Shown piece by piece: positions 16,355 to 25,782 of a stretch of 64,000 nucleotides of DNA. The stretch spans positions 40,981 to 104,980 of the forward strand of contig CAKULE010000008.1 in the NCBI GenBank assembly GCA_934667095.1, read 5' to 3'. The notes below the pieces were generated by a model. It ran no database searches. It was not told the origin of the DNA and was given only the letters and a program-made list of their open reading frames with translations. The position numbers and the translations under genes were made by a program. This DNA is from an uncultured Oscillospiraceae bacterium. Lineage in GTDB: Bacteria > Bacillota > Clostridia > Oscillospirales > Oscillospiraceae. Position 1 is the stretch's first letter. The number at the start of each line of letters is the position of its first letter.

Positions 16355-16957
16355 TCAGTCCATGGCGGCCCGGATGGCCGCCAGCAGCTCTGGGAAGTCC
16401 TCATAGGCGGGCAGCTCCGGATGCTCCGCCTTGATCTTGTCGGTGCTCTTGAAAAGGAAGCCTGCCTTGCTGGCCTGGATCATGCCCAGGTCGTTGTAGC
16501 TATCCCCGGAGGCAATGGTCTGGTAACCGATGGACTGCAGGGCCTTCACGGTGGTGAGCTTGGACTTCTCGCAGCGCATCTGATAGCCGGTGATCTCACC
16601 GCTGTCCGCCACGGTCAGGGTGTTGCAGAAGATGGTGGGCCAGCCCAGCTTGGCCATCAGGGGCTTGGCAAACTGCTCGAAGGTATCGCTGAGGATGATG
16701 ACCTGAGTCTCCGCCCGCAGCGCGTCCAGAAACTCCTTGGCGCCGGGCAGCGGGTCGATCCGGGCGATCACCGCCTGGATCTCCTTCAGGCCAAGGCCGT
16801 GCTCCTTCAGGATGGCCAGACGGTAGGCCATCAATTTGTCGTAGTCGGGCTCGTCCCGGGTGGTGCGGCGCAGCTCGGGGATACCGCTGGCCTCAGCAAA
16901 GGCGATCCATATCTCCGGGACCAGCACGCCCTCCATATCCAGACAGGTGATGTACAT
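16355..16957 (-). CDS. thrH: ThrH-type phosphoserine phosphatase/homoserine phosphotransferase
   Basis: A 200-residue HAD enzyme closely resembling Pseudomonas ThrH, which dephosphorylates phosphoserine and can transfer the phosphate to homoserine. Motif I is LDMEGVLVPEIW, motif II is VIILSDTFEQF, the motif III lysine is in CEKSKLTT, and motif IV is ASGDSYNDLGM. The second motif-I aspartate position is Glu, as in ThrH. AGGAG is upstream of ATG 16957. With the upstream aminotransferase it suggests a serine or threonine branch. Confidence 0.88.
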   Translation of the reverse strand: MYITCLDMEGVLVPEIWIAFAEASGIPELRRTTRDEPDYDKLMAYRLAILKEHGLGLKEIQAVIARIDPLPGAKEFLDALRAETQVIILSDTFEQFAKPLMAKLGWPTIFCNTLTVADSGEITGYQMRCEKSKLTTVKALQSIGYQTIASGDSYNDLGMIQASKAGFLFKSTDKIKAEHPELPAYEDFPELLAAIRAAMD

Positions 16958-17011
16958 AGCGCTTTCGCTCCTTTTTATGTTGAATTTACATTGACAGCAG
17001 ACGCTCGTCCG

Positions 17012-18184
17012 TTACGTCCGGAACTGCTCCAGAAAGACCGCCAGCCGCTTCAGTGCCTCGTCCAGATTCTTCATGGACGCGGCGTAGCAGGCGCGGACAT
17101 AGCCCTCGCCGCCGGGGCCGAAGGCGGAGCCGGGGATGACCGCCACCTTCTGCTCCGCAAGGAAGCGGTCGCAGAACTCCTCGGAGGTCAGGCCCGTGGA
17201 CTTGATGCAGGGGAAGGTGTAGAAGGCGCCCCGGGGCTCAAAGCAGTCCAGCCCCAGCTTGCGGAAGCCGTCCACAAGGAAGCGGCGGCGGCCATCGTAC
17301 TCCTGCTTCATGGCCTCGATGTCCCGGTCGCCGTTGCGCATGGCCTCGATCGCGGCGTACTGGCTGGTGGTAGGGGCAGACATGATGCCGTACTGGTGCA
17401 GCTTGGTCATGGCGGCGATCATTTCCTTGGGGCCGCAGACATAGCCCATGCGCCAGCCGGTCATGGAATAGGCCTTGGAGAAGCCGTTGATGACCAGCGT
17501 CCGCTCGTACATGTCGGGGATGTTGGCCATGGACACATGGTGCGCGCCGCCGTAGGTCAGCTCGGCGTAGATCTCGTCGGAAATGACCATGATGTCTGTG
17601 CCCCGCAGCACCTCGGCCAGCGCCTCCAGATCGGCCCGGCCCATGATGCCGCCGGTGGGGTTGTTGGGATAGGGCAGCACCACCGCCTTCGTCCGGGGGG
17701 TGATGGCAGCCCGCAGCTCGTCGGCAGTGAGACGGAAGTCGTTCTCCGCCTTGGTCTCCACCAGCACGGGCACACCGTAGGTCATGGAGGTCAGAGGACC
17801 ATAGCACACGAAGGAGGGGGTGGGCACAATGACCTCATCCCCCGGCTCCAGCAGGCAGCGGAAGCAGAGGTCCAGACCCTCGCTGCCGCCCACGGTGACC
17901 AGGATCTGCCCCACAGGGGCGTACTCCAGATCAAACCGGCGCTTCATATAATTGGAAATCTCCCGCCGCAGGTCGGAAAGGCCGGCGTTGGGGGTGTACT
18001 TGGTAAAGCCCTTCTCCAGCGAGTAGATGCCCGCGTCCCGGATGTGCCACGGGGTCTGGAAGTCGGGCTCGCCCACGCCGAGTGAGATAGCCCCGCTCAT
18101 GCCCTCCAGAAGGTTGAAATATTTACGGATGCCGGAGGGCGGAATGGCCTGCACCCGCTTGCACAGCAGCTTTTCGTAGTCCAT
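17012..18184 (-). CDS. Class I/II PLP-dependent aminotransferase
   Basis: A 390-residue fold-type I aminotransferase (AspC/PatA-like). It has an N-terminal substrate arm, YPNNPTGGIM for the cofactor loop, SDEIYAELTY, and the PLP lysine in VINGFSKAYSMTGWRMGYV. The C-terminal arginine region is VRACYAASM. The start overlaps the Lrp stop by 1 bp (TGATG), so translation is coupled to the regulator. The substrate is not certain; aspartate, aromatic or phosphoserine-type amino acids are possible. Confidence 0.9.
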   Translation of the reverse strand: MDYEKLLCKRVQAIPPSGIRKYFNLLEGMSGAISLGVGEPDFQTPWHIRDAGIYSLEKGFTKYTPNAGLSDLRREISNYMKRRFDLEYAPVGQILVTVGGSEGLDLCFRCLLEPGDEVIVPTPSFVCYGPLTSMTYGVPVLVETKAENDFRLTADELRAAITPRTKAVVLPYPNNPTGGIMGRADLEALAEVLRGTDIMVISDEIYAELTYGGAHHVSMANIPDMYERTLVINGFSKAYSMTGWRMGYVCGPKEMIAAMTKLHQYGIMSAPTTSQYAAIEAMRNGDRDIEAMKQEYDGRRRFLVDGFRKLGLDCFEPRGAFYTFPCIKSTGLTSEEFCDRFLAEQKVAVIPGSAFGPGGEGYVRACYAASMKNLDEALKRLAVFLEQFRT

Positions 18185-18663
18185 CAGTCAAGCACGAACC
18201 TTTCTTCCTGAAGCTCCTGACGCTCAAAGATCAGGTGCTTTTCCTTGTATTTTTTCAGAATAAAGTGGGTGGCGGTGCCGGTCACGTCCTCCAGGGGGGC
18301 CAGCTTCTCGCCCACAAACAGGGCCACTTCCTTCAGGGAGCGCCCAGAGATGATCACCGTCAGGTCGAAGGAGCCGCTCATCAGGTAGACAGACTCCACC
18401 TCGTCATACTGGTAGATGCGCTCGGCGATGCGGTCGAAGCCCTCGCCCCGCTGGGGGGTGACATTCACCTCAATGAGGGCGGTGACAGACTCCCGCTCGG
18501 TGCGGTCCCAGTCCACGATGGCCTTGTAGCCGAGGATGACCCTCTCATTCTCATATTCTGCGATGGCTGCCGCCACCTCTGCCTCGGTCATCCCGGTCAT
18601 GGATGCCAGCTGTGCTCGGGTCAGGGTGCAGTCGTTTTCCAGCAGTTGCAGCAGTTTTTTCAT
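18184..18663 (-). CDS. Lrp/AsnC-family regulator
   Basis: A 159-residue protein with an N-terminal winged helix (LTRAQLASMTGMTEAEVAAAIAEYE) and a C-terminal RAM/AsnC amino-acid-binding domain (VESVYLMSGSFDLTVIISG). I start it at ATG 18663, where AAGGAGGA lies six bases upstream; the longer open frame has no ribosome site. First gene of the Lrp-aminotransferase-thrH-DUF1015-ispE run. It probably senses an amino acid and controls the aminotransferase. Confidence 0.9.
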   Translation of the reverse strand: MKKLLQLLENDCTLTRAQLASMTGMTEAEVAAAIAEYENERVILGYKAIVDWDRTERESVTALIEVNVTPQRGEGFDRIAERIYQYDEVESVYLMSGSFDLTVIISGRSLKEVALFVGEKLAPLEDVTGTATHFILKKYKEKHLIFERQELQEERFVLD

Positions 18664-18742
18664 CAGAAAGTCCTCCTTGTCGGTTTGGCCGCCCCGGCGT
18701 CGGGGCGCATGAGCAGAGCGCAAATCCCTCTGTCCTATGTTT

Positions 18743-18771
18743 ATTATAAACGCTGGCGGAACGCTTGGCAA
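18743..18771 (-). promoter_or_regulatory. Promoter of the Lrp/aminotransferase operon
   Basis: Minus strand: TTGCCA (18766-18771), 17 bases, TATAAT (18743-18748). The remaining 18772-18923 holds no recognised feature. Confidence 0.75.
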
Positions 18772-18923
18772 TCCCCTTGCGCGCCCCCACCCGGCGCAAA
18801 AGGGATATTTTCATCCCTTTTCTGCGCTAAAGTTTGGCAAAATGGACGGGCCGCCGTGATTTCCCCCCTCACGCAGGAAAAAACACGTCCGGCGGAACTC
18901 TCCGCCGGGCGCGCCGCTCTGAT

Positions 18924-19445
18924 TTACAGCTCTTTCTCCAGACACACCAGCTCCACGCCGGTGATGCCCTCGAACACGCAGGGCACCACCCCGGCCTCCC
19001 GGAAGCCCAGATGGGCGTACAGCCGCCGGGCCCGGGTGTTCTTCACGTTGGTGTCCATGCGGAGATGGGTGCAGCCATGGCTGCGGGCCCAGTCTTCATA
19101 AAAGGCCACGAAGGCCGTGCCGTATCCGCCGCCATTGCGGGCCGGGTCCACCGTCAGGGTGTGGAGCACCATGACCTGCTCCGGCGGGACATCGGCCAGC
19201 CAGTGGGCATACCGGTACTCCGGCACCTGCACCTGATTAATGCGGGCAACAGCCGCCACGGTCCCGCCGTCCTCCAGCACGAAGAGCTCCCCTGCCGCCA
19301 AGGTCGCCTCAGCGGTGGCCCGGGTGGGGTAGATGCTCCGCACCCAGCCGATGTGGGTCTCCCCCGCCTCCTCCTGCGTGTGGATGCGGTCATAAATGGC
19401 CGCGATGGCGTCCAGATCGGCGGGGACCGCCTTTCGGAATTCCAT
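18924..19445 (-). CDS. GNAT-family N-acetyltransferase
   Basis: A 173-residue acetyl-CoA-dependent acyltransferase. Motif A is VLHTLTVDPARNGGGYGTAFV, with a variant pyrophosphate loop (R-N-G-G-G-Y-G). Motif B is ARRLYAHLGFREAGVV. The acceptor is unknown. It starts 1 bp after the icd stop and is probably expressed with it. Confidence 0.88.
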   Translation of the reverse strand: MEFRKAVPADLDAIAAIYDRIHTQEEAGETHIGWVRSIYPTRATAEATLAAGELFVLEDGGTVAAVARINQVQVPEYRYAHWLADVPPEQVMVLHTLTVDPARNGGGYGTAFVAFYEDWARSHGCTHLRMDTNVKNTRARRLYAHLGFREAGVVPCVFEGITGVELVCLEKEL

Positions 19446-19446
19446 G

Positions 19447-20646
19447 TTACAGCCGCTCCCTGATGGCCCAGAGGAACTCCAGACTGTCCACCGTGTGGGC
19501 GGGGGTCTCCCCCTCCCACAGGCCGGCCAGATCGCCGGTCATGACGCCGCTCTCGATGGTCTCAATGGCGGCCTTCTCCAGCTTATGGGCAAAATTGGTG
19601 AGCTCCGGCGTGCCGTCCAGCTCGCCCCGCTTGGCCAGCGCCCCCGTCCACGCAAAAAGGGTGGCCATGGGGTTGGTGGAGGTCTTCTCCCCCTTCAGCC
19701 AGCGGTAGTAGTGGCGGGTGACGGTGCCGTGGGACGCCTCGTACTCGTACTTCCCGTCCGGAGAGACCAGCACGGAGGTCATCATAGCCAGCGAGCCGAA
19801 GGCGGTGGAGACCATGTCGCTCATGACGTCGCCGTCGTAGTTCTTGCAGGCCCAGATGAAGCCGCCCTTGGACCGGATGACCCGGGCCACGGCATCGTCG
19901 ATGAGCGTGTAGAAGTACTCGATGCCCAGCGCGTCGAACCTGGCCCTGTACTCGGCGTCGAAGATCTCCTGAAAAATGTCTTTGAAGGTGTGGTCATACT
20001 GCTTGGAGATGGTGTCCTTGGTGGCAAACCACAGGTCCTGCTTGGTGTCCAGCGCGTACTGGAAGCAGGAGTGGGCAAAGGACCGGATGGACTTGTCCAC
20101 ATTGAACTGGCCCTGAAGCACACCGGGGCCCTCAAAGACGTTGATGGTCTGGCGCACCTCCGCCCCGTCGGCGCCGGTGAATACCAGCTCCGCCGTGCCG
20201 GGGCCGGGGACGCGGTACTCCGTGGCGCGGTAGATGTCGCCGAAAGCGTGGCGGGCGATGGTGATGGGGGCCTTCCACGGCTTCACCACGGGGCTGATGC
20301 CGTTGAGCATGATGGGGGCGCGGAACACCGTGCCGTCCAGAATGGCGCGGATGGTGCCGTTGGGGGACTTCCACATGCGCTTGAGCTTGTACTCCTCCAC
20401 CCGCTGGGCATTGGGGGTGATGGTGGCGCACTTGACGCCCACGCCCAGCCGCTGGATGGCATAAGCCGCCTCCTCGGTGACCTTGTCATCAGTCTCATCC
20501 CGGTGGGGCAGGCCGAGGTCGTAGTACTCAGTCTTCAGGTCAATGTACGGCTCCAGCAGCTCCTCCTTGATCTGCTGCCAGAGAATGCGGGTCATCTCAT
20601 CTCCGTCCATCTCCACCAACGGGGTCTTCATCTGGATCTTCTCCAT
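19447..20646 (-). CDS. icd: NADP-dependent isocitrate dehydrogenase
   Basis: A 399-residue enzyme of the eukaryote-like (subfamily II) isocitrate dehydrogenases, which decarboxylate isocitrate to 2-oxoglutarate with NADP. Landmarks are MDGDEMTRILWQQIKEELL, the substrate loop SPNGTIRAILDGTVFRAPIM, the metal site around NYDGDVMSD, and YEASHGTVTRHY in the cofactor region. Length is normal for the subfamily (about 400-415). It supplies 2-oxoglutarate for glutamate synthesis; most such clostridia have an incomplete TCA cycle. Confidence 0.96.
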   Translation of the reverse strand: MEKIQMKTPLVEMDGDEMTRILWQQIKEELLEPYIDLKTEYYDLGLPHRDETDDKVTEEAAYAIQRLGVGVKCATITPNAQRVEEYKLKRMWKSPNGTIRAILDGTVFRAPIMLNGISPVVKPWKAPITIARHAFGDIYRATEYRVPGPGTAELVFTGADGAEVRQTINVFEGPGVLQGQFNVDKSIRSFAHSCFQYALDTKQDLWFATKDTISKQYDHTFKDIFQEIFDAEYRARFDALGIEYFYTLIDDAVARVIRSKGGFIWACKNYDGDVMSDMVSTAFGSLAMMTSVLVSPDGKYEYEASHGTVTRHYYRWLKGEKTSTNPMATLFAWTGALAKRGELDGTPELTNFAHKLEKAAIETIESGVMTGDLAGLWEGETPAHTVDSLEFLWAIRERL

Positions 20647-20727
20647 GATCGTCTCTCCTTTCAGATGCTGCCGGCAGGGCGGCAGAAGTTTTTCAAATCA
20701 AAGCGCCGAAGCGCCGGGAGGAAAAAA

Positions 20728-20752
20728 GCGGGGAACGGCGCGCGTTCCCCGC
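20728..20752 (-). terminator. Terminator of the DUF975 gene
   Basis: Stem GCGGGGAACG (20728-20737) with CGTTCCCCGC (20743-20752). On the minus strand it is followed by six Ts (complement of 20722-20727). Confidence 0.85.
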
Positions 20753-20767
20753 TCCTGTCAGATGGGT

Positions 20768-21805
20768 TCAGTTCTCAGGGTCGAAGCTGTCCAGTGCGGG
20801 CTGGCTCTCTTCGCCCTTCAGGCAGTAGTAGAACTTGGCCTCGCAGCAGCTGACATAGGGCCGGAGCCACAGGTTCAGCAGCCAGACGGCCACCCCGGCC
20901 ACCACCCACACCGCGATGAGCCCGCCCAGCAGGCCGGCCAGTGCGCCGAAGGAGGGGGTGCCGGCGCCGGCCTGGGAGCCGAGGATGGGCATGATGGCCC
21001 CTGCGGACAGGGCCAAGCAGATGAGCCCCGCCGCCAGAAATACCGCCGCCTGGATCAGATACCAGCCGATGAAGGACAGGTGCAGCACAAAGAGCTTCCA
21101 CTTGTGGCCCTTCATCATGGTCTTGCTGGCGGTGATGGCGTCCAGCCCGTAGTCGCCGGTGTCCAGCAGCACATAGTTGGTCATGGAATAGCGCAGAGCC
21201 AGCCAGAACTCCAGCGCGATAAAGGCGGCATAGCCCACGATCCACAGGATCAGGGAGAGCCAGACGGCCTTCTCCGCAAACACGCCGCCCAGCAGCACCA
21301 CCAGCACCAGGCCCACGCAGAACAGCAGGGTCCACAGGGTGGAGAACACCCACACGAGGAACCGGGTGAGAATGGCCTTGCCGATCATGGGGAAGCCACT
21401 GAACAGGGCGCTCATCTTAGGCTGGTCCAAACGGACCACCCGGCGGCAGTAGTTCTGGTAGCCGATGCCCATCAGGCCGCTCCACAGGGCGGTGAGGGCG
21501 GACAGCAGCAGGCTCCCGATGGACAGCACGGCGATGAGCTGGCCCAGCTGGGGGCCGAAGGTCAGCAACAGCTCCTGCACGGCCTCCGTAGGGTCATAGC
21601 CCCGCTCCAGCAGGTAGGCGAACTGTTGGGTCAGCTGGGTGGTGATGCGGCCGGTGCCGGTGACCGCGCGGATGATCAGGTCCAGCAGCCACGAGCCCGC
21701 CGCCACCAGCACGGTGTACACCAGCGTGACCCACATGGGCCGGGGCGTGGTGGATCGGATGGCCTGCTTGACCTCCTGCTTGAGCTGTGCCCGTTGATAA
21801 TTCAT
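20768..21805 (-). CDS. DUF975-family membrane protein
   Basis: A 345-residue integral membrane protein with about six hydrophobic segments and the DUF975 pattern: an N-terminal basic helix (YQRAQLKQEVKQAIRS), then ALEFWLALRYSMTNYVLLDTGDYGLDAI and LHLSFIGWYLIQA. The C-terminus has FYYCLKG. Function unknown. It stands alone between two terminators. Confidence 0.8.
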   Translation of the reverse strand: MNYQRAQLKQEVKQAIRSTTPRPMWVTLVYTVLVAAGSWLLDLIIRAVTGTGRITTQLTQQFAYLLERGYDPTEAVQELLLTFGPQLGQLIAVLSIGSLLLSALTALWSGLMGIGYQNYCRRVVRLDQPKMSALFSGFPMIGKAILTRFLVWVFSTLWTLLFCVGLVLVVLLGGVFAEKAVWLSLILWIVGYAAFIALEFWLALRYSMTNYVLLDTGDYGLDAITASKTMMKGHKWKLFVLHLSFIGWYLIQAAVFLAAGLICLALSAGAIMPILGSQAGAGTPSFGALAGLLGGLIAVWVVAGVAVWLLNLWLRPYVSCCEAKFYYCLKGEESQPALDSFDPEN

Positions 21806-21883
21806 AATACTAGCCTCCTCTTCTTTTCTCCTAGGCTCCTATTTTACACGACAGCGCAGTAAAATGCAACTGAAATGCACAAC

Positions 21884-21923
21884 AAAATAGACGGGAGGCC
21901 CTGCGGCCGCTCCCGTCTATTTT
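21884..21923 (-). terminator. Terminator after the P-type ATPase
   Basis: A 14-bp stem (21884-21897 with 21910-21923) around a 12-base GC-rich loop, 30 bp beyond the ATPase stop; A/T flanks give a U-tail. Confidence 0.8.
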
Positions 21924-21952
21924 ATGGAAGTCTTTCCCCCGGACTGAGGCGC

Positions 21953-24481
21953 TCAGCCCTTGCGGCGCTTCTTTTTCGCCCCCCGGGCGCCCTCCCGGCG
22001 GAGGATGAGCTGGGATGCCTTTTCAAACAGGCTCTCGAACACCCAGATCACCGACGGGGCCATGATGAGGAACACCACGATGACCAGCGCGGACTGGAAA
22101 TCCAGCGGAACCAGATCGAAGAAGGAGCCGAAGAAGAGCACGGCGGCCAGCATGGCGGCGGTCATGGTGCCCAGCAGGGCCCAGCGCTTGCCGTCCAGCG
22201 GGCGGGAGACGTAGTAGAGCACCAGCAGCCCCACGAAGCCCATCAGCACCGTGGCCAGCGTGGACAGGGTGGCCCGCTGAAAGGTGAAGGCCAGCGTGAA
22301 CAGCTCGATCCCTACGATAAGCACAATATTGGTCAGCCCGCCGGGGAGGGCCCGGCGCAGCACGTTGCGCATGAAGCTGCCCCGGACCAGCTCGTGGTTG
22401 GGCTCCAGTGCCAGCACAAAGGAGGGCACGCCGATGGTCAGCGCACTGATGAGGGACAGCTGGATGGGCACGAAGGGGTACGGGAAGCCGGCAAACAGAG
22501 TGATGAGGGCAAGGAAGAAGGACATGATGTTCTTCACCAGATAGAGAGACGCAGAGCGCTGGATGTTGTTGATGACCCGGCGGCCCTCCTCCACCACGTG
22601 GGGCAGGGCGGCGAAATCGGAGTTCAGCAGCACCAGCTCCGCCACCTGACAGGCGGCCTCGGAACCAGAGGCCATGGCGATGCCGCAGTCGGCATCCTTC
22701 AGGGCCAGTACGTCGTTGACGCCGTCGCCGGTCATGGCCACGGTATGGCCCTCCCGCTGGAGGGCCTTCACCAGCTTGCGCTTCTGGTCCGGGGTCACCC
22801 GGCCGAACACAGTGTAATCCCGCACGGCCTGCGCATAGTCCACGCCCTCCTTCAGGTAGCCGGCGTCGATGTACCGCTCCGCCCCGGCGATGCCCGCCTG
22901 AAGGGCCACGTTGGACACGGTCTCCGGATTGTCACCGGAGATGACCTTTACCGCGACCCCCTGCCTGGCGAAGTATTCAAAGGTCTCCTTGGCCTCCGGG
23001 CGGATGGGGTTGCACAGCACAGCCAGGGCCACAGGCTCCACTCCGCCGCCCAGGCCCGCCTGGGTGGGCGTGCCGGAGCATCTGCCCAGCAGCAGCACCC
23101 GGCTGCCCGCGGCCTGATAGGGCTCCGCCAACGGCTTCACGGCGGTGTAGCCGTCCCCCAGCACGAATTCCGGGGCTCCCACCACCCAGGAGCCGTTCCC
23201 GTTGCGGAAGGTCACGGCGGACCACTTGTTGGCGGAGGTGAAGGGCACGGTGGACGCCGCCTGCCAGGAGGAGGCCCGGTCGAACCGGGCGGCCATGGCC
23301 TTTGCGGTGTCGTTGTCCGCGTCCATATTGCGGTAGTAGGCGTTGAGCACGTCCTCCACCCTGCTCTGGGGCCAGTTCTGCTCATCCAGACAGACCAGAT
23401 CGGTCACGGACATGTCGGGTAGGGTCACGGTGCCCGTCTTGTCCACGCAGAGCACGTCCACCCGGGCCAGCGTCTCGATGGCGCTCATCTCATGCACCAG
23501 CGTCTTCTGCTTGGCCAGCCGCATGACAGACACCGCCAGTGCCACGCTGGTCAGCAGATACAGCCCCTCGGGGATCATGCCGATGAGGGCGGCCACCATG
23601 GAGGTGACGGCGGTGGAGAAGGTCTCCCCCTGCGCCAGATACTCGTTGCAGAACAGGGCCGCCCCTATGGGGATGAGGGCGAAGCCGATGACCTTGATGA
23701 GTCGGTCAAGGCTCTTCATCATGCCGGAGCGGGCGGCGCCCCGGTCTGCCTTGGCCTCCAGCGCCAGCTGGGAGGCATAACTGTCCTCCCCCACGTGCTC
23801 CATCCGGGCCCGGCACTTGCCTGAGATGACGAAGCTGCCGGACAGCAGCTGATCTCCGGGGTTCTTGGTGATGGGGTCGGCCTCGCCGGTGATGAGGGCC
23901 TCGTTCACCGTCACCTGCCCGGTGAGCACCGGGCCATCGGCGGGGATCTGGTCGCCGGTGCACAGCTCGGCCACGTCCTCCCGCACCAGATTGTGCAGAG
24001 CCACGGTACCCAGCCGCCCGTCCCGTACCACCTTTACCCGCCCCTCGTTCAGCAGGTTCAGCTTTTCCAGCGTAGCGCGGGAGCGCAGCTGCTGGATGAT
24101 GCCGATGAGGGAGTTGATGAAGGCAATGACCAGAAAGGCCATGTCCTTGAAGCTGCCCGCCAGCACCAGCAGCACCGCCAGCACCACGAACACCAGATTG
24201 AAGAAGGTCAGGGTGTTCTCCCGGATGATCTGGCCGGTGGCCTTGGTGTTGGAGGCGGCGGGCTTGTTGGTGTACCCCGCCGCGGACAGCTCTGCCGCCT
24301 GCGCGGCGGTGAGGCCCCGGTCCGCGTCCGGGTGGAGCAGCGGCAGCTCGGGCCGTTCCTCCTCCGGCTGAGGCGCGCCCTTCCGGGGCTTCGTCTTTTT
24401 CTCCGTCTTCTCTGCGCCCGCGGCCTGCCGGGCCGCCTGCTCCTCCCGCTCGTCCGGCGGCAGCTGCTGTGCCTGCTGCAT
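21953..24481 (-). CDS. Cation-transporting P-type ATPase
   Basis: An 842-residue P-type ATPase resembling the CtpE/Ca2+-pump group. The phosphorylation motif is DKTGTVTLPD. The actuator loop reads ALITGEADPITK (TGEA instead of TGES), and the hinge GDGVNDVLALKDADCGIAMASG is intact. Several membrane helices are visible, including a C-terminal cluster. The N-terminal 60 residues are charged and low complexity. I start at ATG 24481, with AGGGGGT eight bases upstream; an ATG nine codons earlier lacks one. The ion is unknown; Ca2+ or another divalent metal is likeliest. Confidence 0.9.
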   Translation of the reverse strand: MQQAQQLPPDEREEQAARQAAGAEKTEKKTKPRKGAPQPEEERPELPLLHPDADRGLTAAQAAELSAAGYTNKPAASNTKATGQIIRENTLTFFNLVFVVLAVLLVLAGSFKDMAFLVIAFINSLIGIIQQLRSRATLEKLNLLNEGRVKVVRDGRLGTVALHNLVREDVAELCTGDQIPADGPVLTGQVTVNEALITGEADPITKNPGDQLLSGSFVISGKCRARMEHVGEDSYASQLALEAKADRGAARSGMMKSLDRLIKVIGFALIPIGAALFCNEYLAQGETFSTAVTSMVAALIGMIPEGLYLLTSVALAVSVMRLAKQKTLVHEMSAIETLARVDVLCVDKTGTVTLPDMSVTDLVCLDEQNWPQSRVEDVLNAYYRNMDADNDTAKAMAARFDRASSWQAASTVPFTSANKWSAVTFRNGNGSWVVGAPEFVLGDGYTAVKPLAEPYQAAGSRVLLLGRCSGTPTQAGLGGGVEPVALAVLCNPIRPEAKETFEYFARQGVAVKVISGDNPETVSNVALQAGIAGAERYIDAGYLKEGVDYAQAVRDYTVFGRVTPDQKRKLVKALQREGHTVAMTGDGVNDVLALKDADCGIAMASGSEAACQVAELVLLNSDFAALPHVVEEGRRVINNIQRSASLYLVKNIMSFFLALITLFAGFPYPFVPIQLSLISALTIGVPSFVLALEPNHELVRGSFMRNVLRRALPGGLTNIVLIVGIELFTLAFTFQRATLSTLATVLMGFVGLLVLYYVSRPLDGKRWALLGTMTAAMLAAVLFFGSFFDLVPLDFQSALVIVVFLIMAPSVIWVFESLFEKASQLILRREGARGAKKKRRKG

Positions 24482-24576
24482 GGTCAGACACCCCCTGTAT
24501 TTCATCATTCTTCGATAGTATAACCCTTTTCCCGCCCTCCGTAAAGGCAGAAAGTTTGAAGGATGTGTTAAAAATT

Positions 24577-24609
24577 CTCCCCGGTATGGACAAAAGCCAT
24601 ACCGGGGAG
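24577..24609 (-). terminator. Terminator of the lipoprotein gene
   Basis: A 13-bp stem (24577-24589 with 24597-24609); T-rich tail on the minus strand. Confidence 0.85.
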
Positions 24610-24646
24610 GGGGTTATCCGGCTGTTTCATGCCGCCGGGAGGCGTC

Positions 24647-25738
24647 TTACACCATGTTGGCCAGGCCCAGGCTCTGCCGGTGGGTGCGCTCCTGGTCCAG
24701 ATACAGGTCGAACCAGCAGCCGCCAAAGGGGCTGGCATGGGTCGTGCCCGTCATGTCCAGCCAGCTCATGGGCATGGTGTACAGCATATCCTCCCCCAGG
24801 TCGGCGTAGTAGAGGGTGGCGTGGGCGGCATCAAATTTTTCTTCGATGAACTGCTCCATCTCGCCGGTGTTTCCTTCCGAATCAGCCAACATGGCGGCAT
24901 ACTTGGCGTAAAATTCCTGATTTTTAGTCTCCCAGCGCACCCACTGGTTGGTGGTCAGCCCCTGGCGGAAGCAGGGGATGGGCGCGCCGATCTGGATGCG
25001 GGGCTCCTGCCGCTCCCCCCTGAGATAAGTGGAAAAGGTCAGTCCCTCCACCTGCTCCGGGGTGTAGCGGTACAGCAGGTCCGTCCGGTCCTCCGGCAGA
25101 TACAGGCGGTAGACCCCCACGCCGCCGTCCTCCGTGCCCGCCAGGAAGTAGGTCAGGTCCTCCCCCAGCAGGAAGAAGCCGCCGTCCCCCTCCGCAAACA
25201 TCAGCTCGCCCAGCAGGCCGGTATCGTCGGTGAACACGGTGGTACAGTTCTCGCCGTAGTAGTCCATGCGGACCAGTTCCCTGCCGTCCACCACCGCGTA
25301 GAGCCAGCGGGTGGTGCCCGCCGCGGGCCGGGCACCGGGGATCTCCGCGATGGTCCACAGGAAGGTGTCCTCCATACCGGAGCTCCACAGCTCCAGCCTG
25401 TCGCCGTTCCGGGCCACGCCATAGCCCGTAAATCCGACCCCCACGGGCATCAGCTTTTTGCTGCCTATCCAGCCGTTGGTGACCTCCTCCAGCATATATA
25501 TCACCTGCTGGGCGAAGAACTCGTCATAGCCAAGGCTCTCCCCGTTGGAGAGTTCCCAGGGCAGTCCGGGCCGCACGCTCTCCGTGGGCGCGGGGGATGC
25601 GGGCTCGCCGGTGGAAACGGGCTCGGTGGGTGCAGGCGTTTCGCTGGGCGCGGGACCGGGGCTCTCCGCCGCCGGGCCGCCGCAGGCGGTCAGCAGCAGG
25701 AACAGGAACATCAGCAAGGCAATGGCCATCTTTTTCAT
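24647..25738 (-). CDS. Lipoprotein of unknown function
   Basis: A 363-residue exported protein. MKKMAIALLMFLFLLLTACGG is a signal peptide with lipobox LTAC; a P/A/S/E-rich linker of about 35 residues follows. The body repeats short beta-strand segments (MEDTFLWTIAEIPG, TTRWLYAVVDGRELVRMDYYG). No family recognised. It lies 44 bp after the M56 receptor gene and may share its BlaI-type control. AAAGGATG precedes the ATG. Confidence 0.75.
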   Translation of the reverse strand: MKKMAIALLMFLFLLLTACGGPAAESPGPAPSETPAPTEPVSTGEPASPAPTESVRPGLPWELSNGESLGYDEFFAQQVIYMLEEVTNGWIGSKKLMPVGVGFTGYGVARNGDRLELWSSGMEDTFLWTIAEIPGARPAAGTTRWLYAVVDGRELVRMDYYGENCTTVFTDDTGLLGELMFAEGDGGFFLLGEDLTYFLAGTEDGGVGVYRLYLPEDRTDLLYRYTPEQVEGLTFSTYLRGERQEPRIQIGAPIPCFRQGLTTNQWVRWETKNQEFYAKYAAMLADSEGNTGEMEQFIEEKFDAAHATLYYADLGEDMLYTMPMSWLDMTGTTHASPFGGCWFDLYLDQERTHRQSLGLANMV

Positions 25739-25782
25739 CTGTATTCATCCTTTCATCTCATCCGGTTTCTGCAAACATGAGG

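Noticed and set aside
14255..18085. A 1276-codon plus-strand open frame
   Set aside because: It runs antisense across four well-identified genes (ispE to aminotransferase), so it is a composition artefact.
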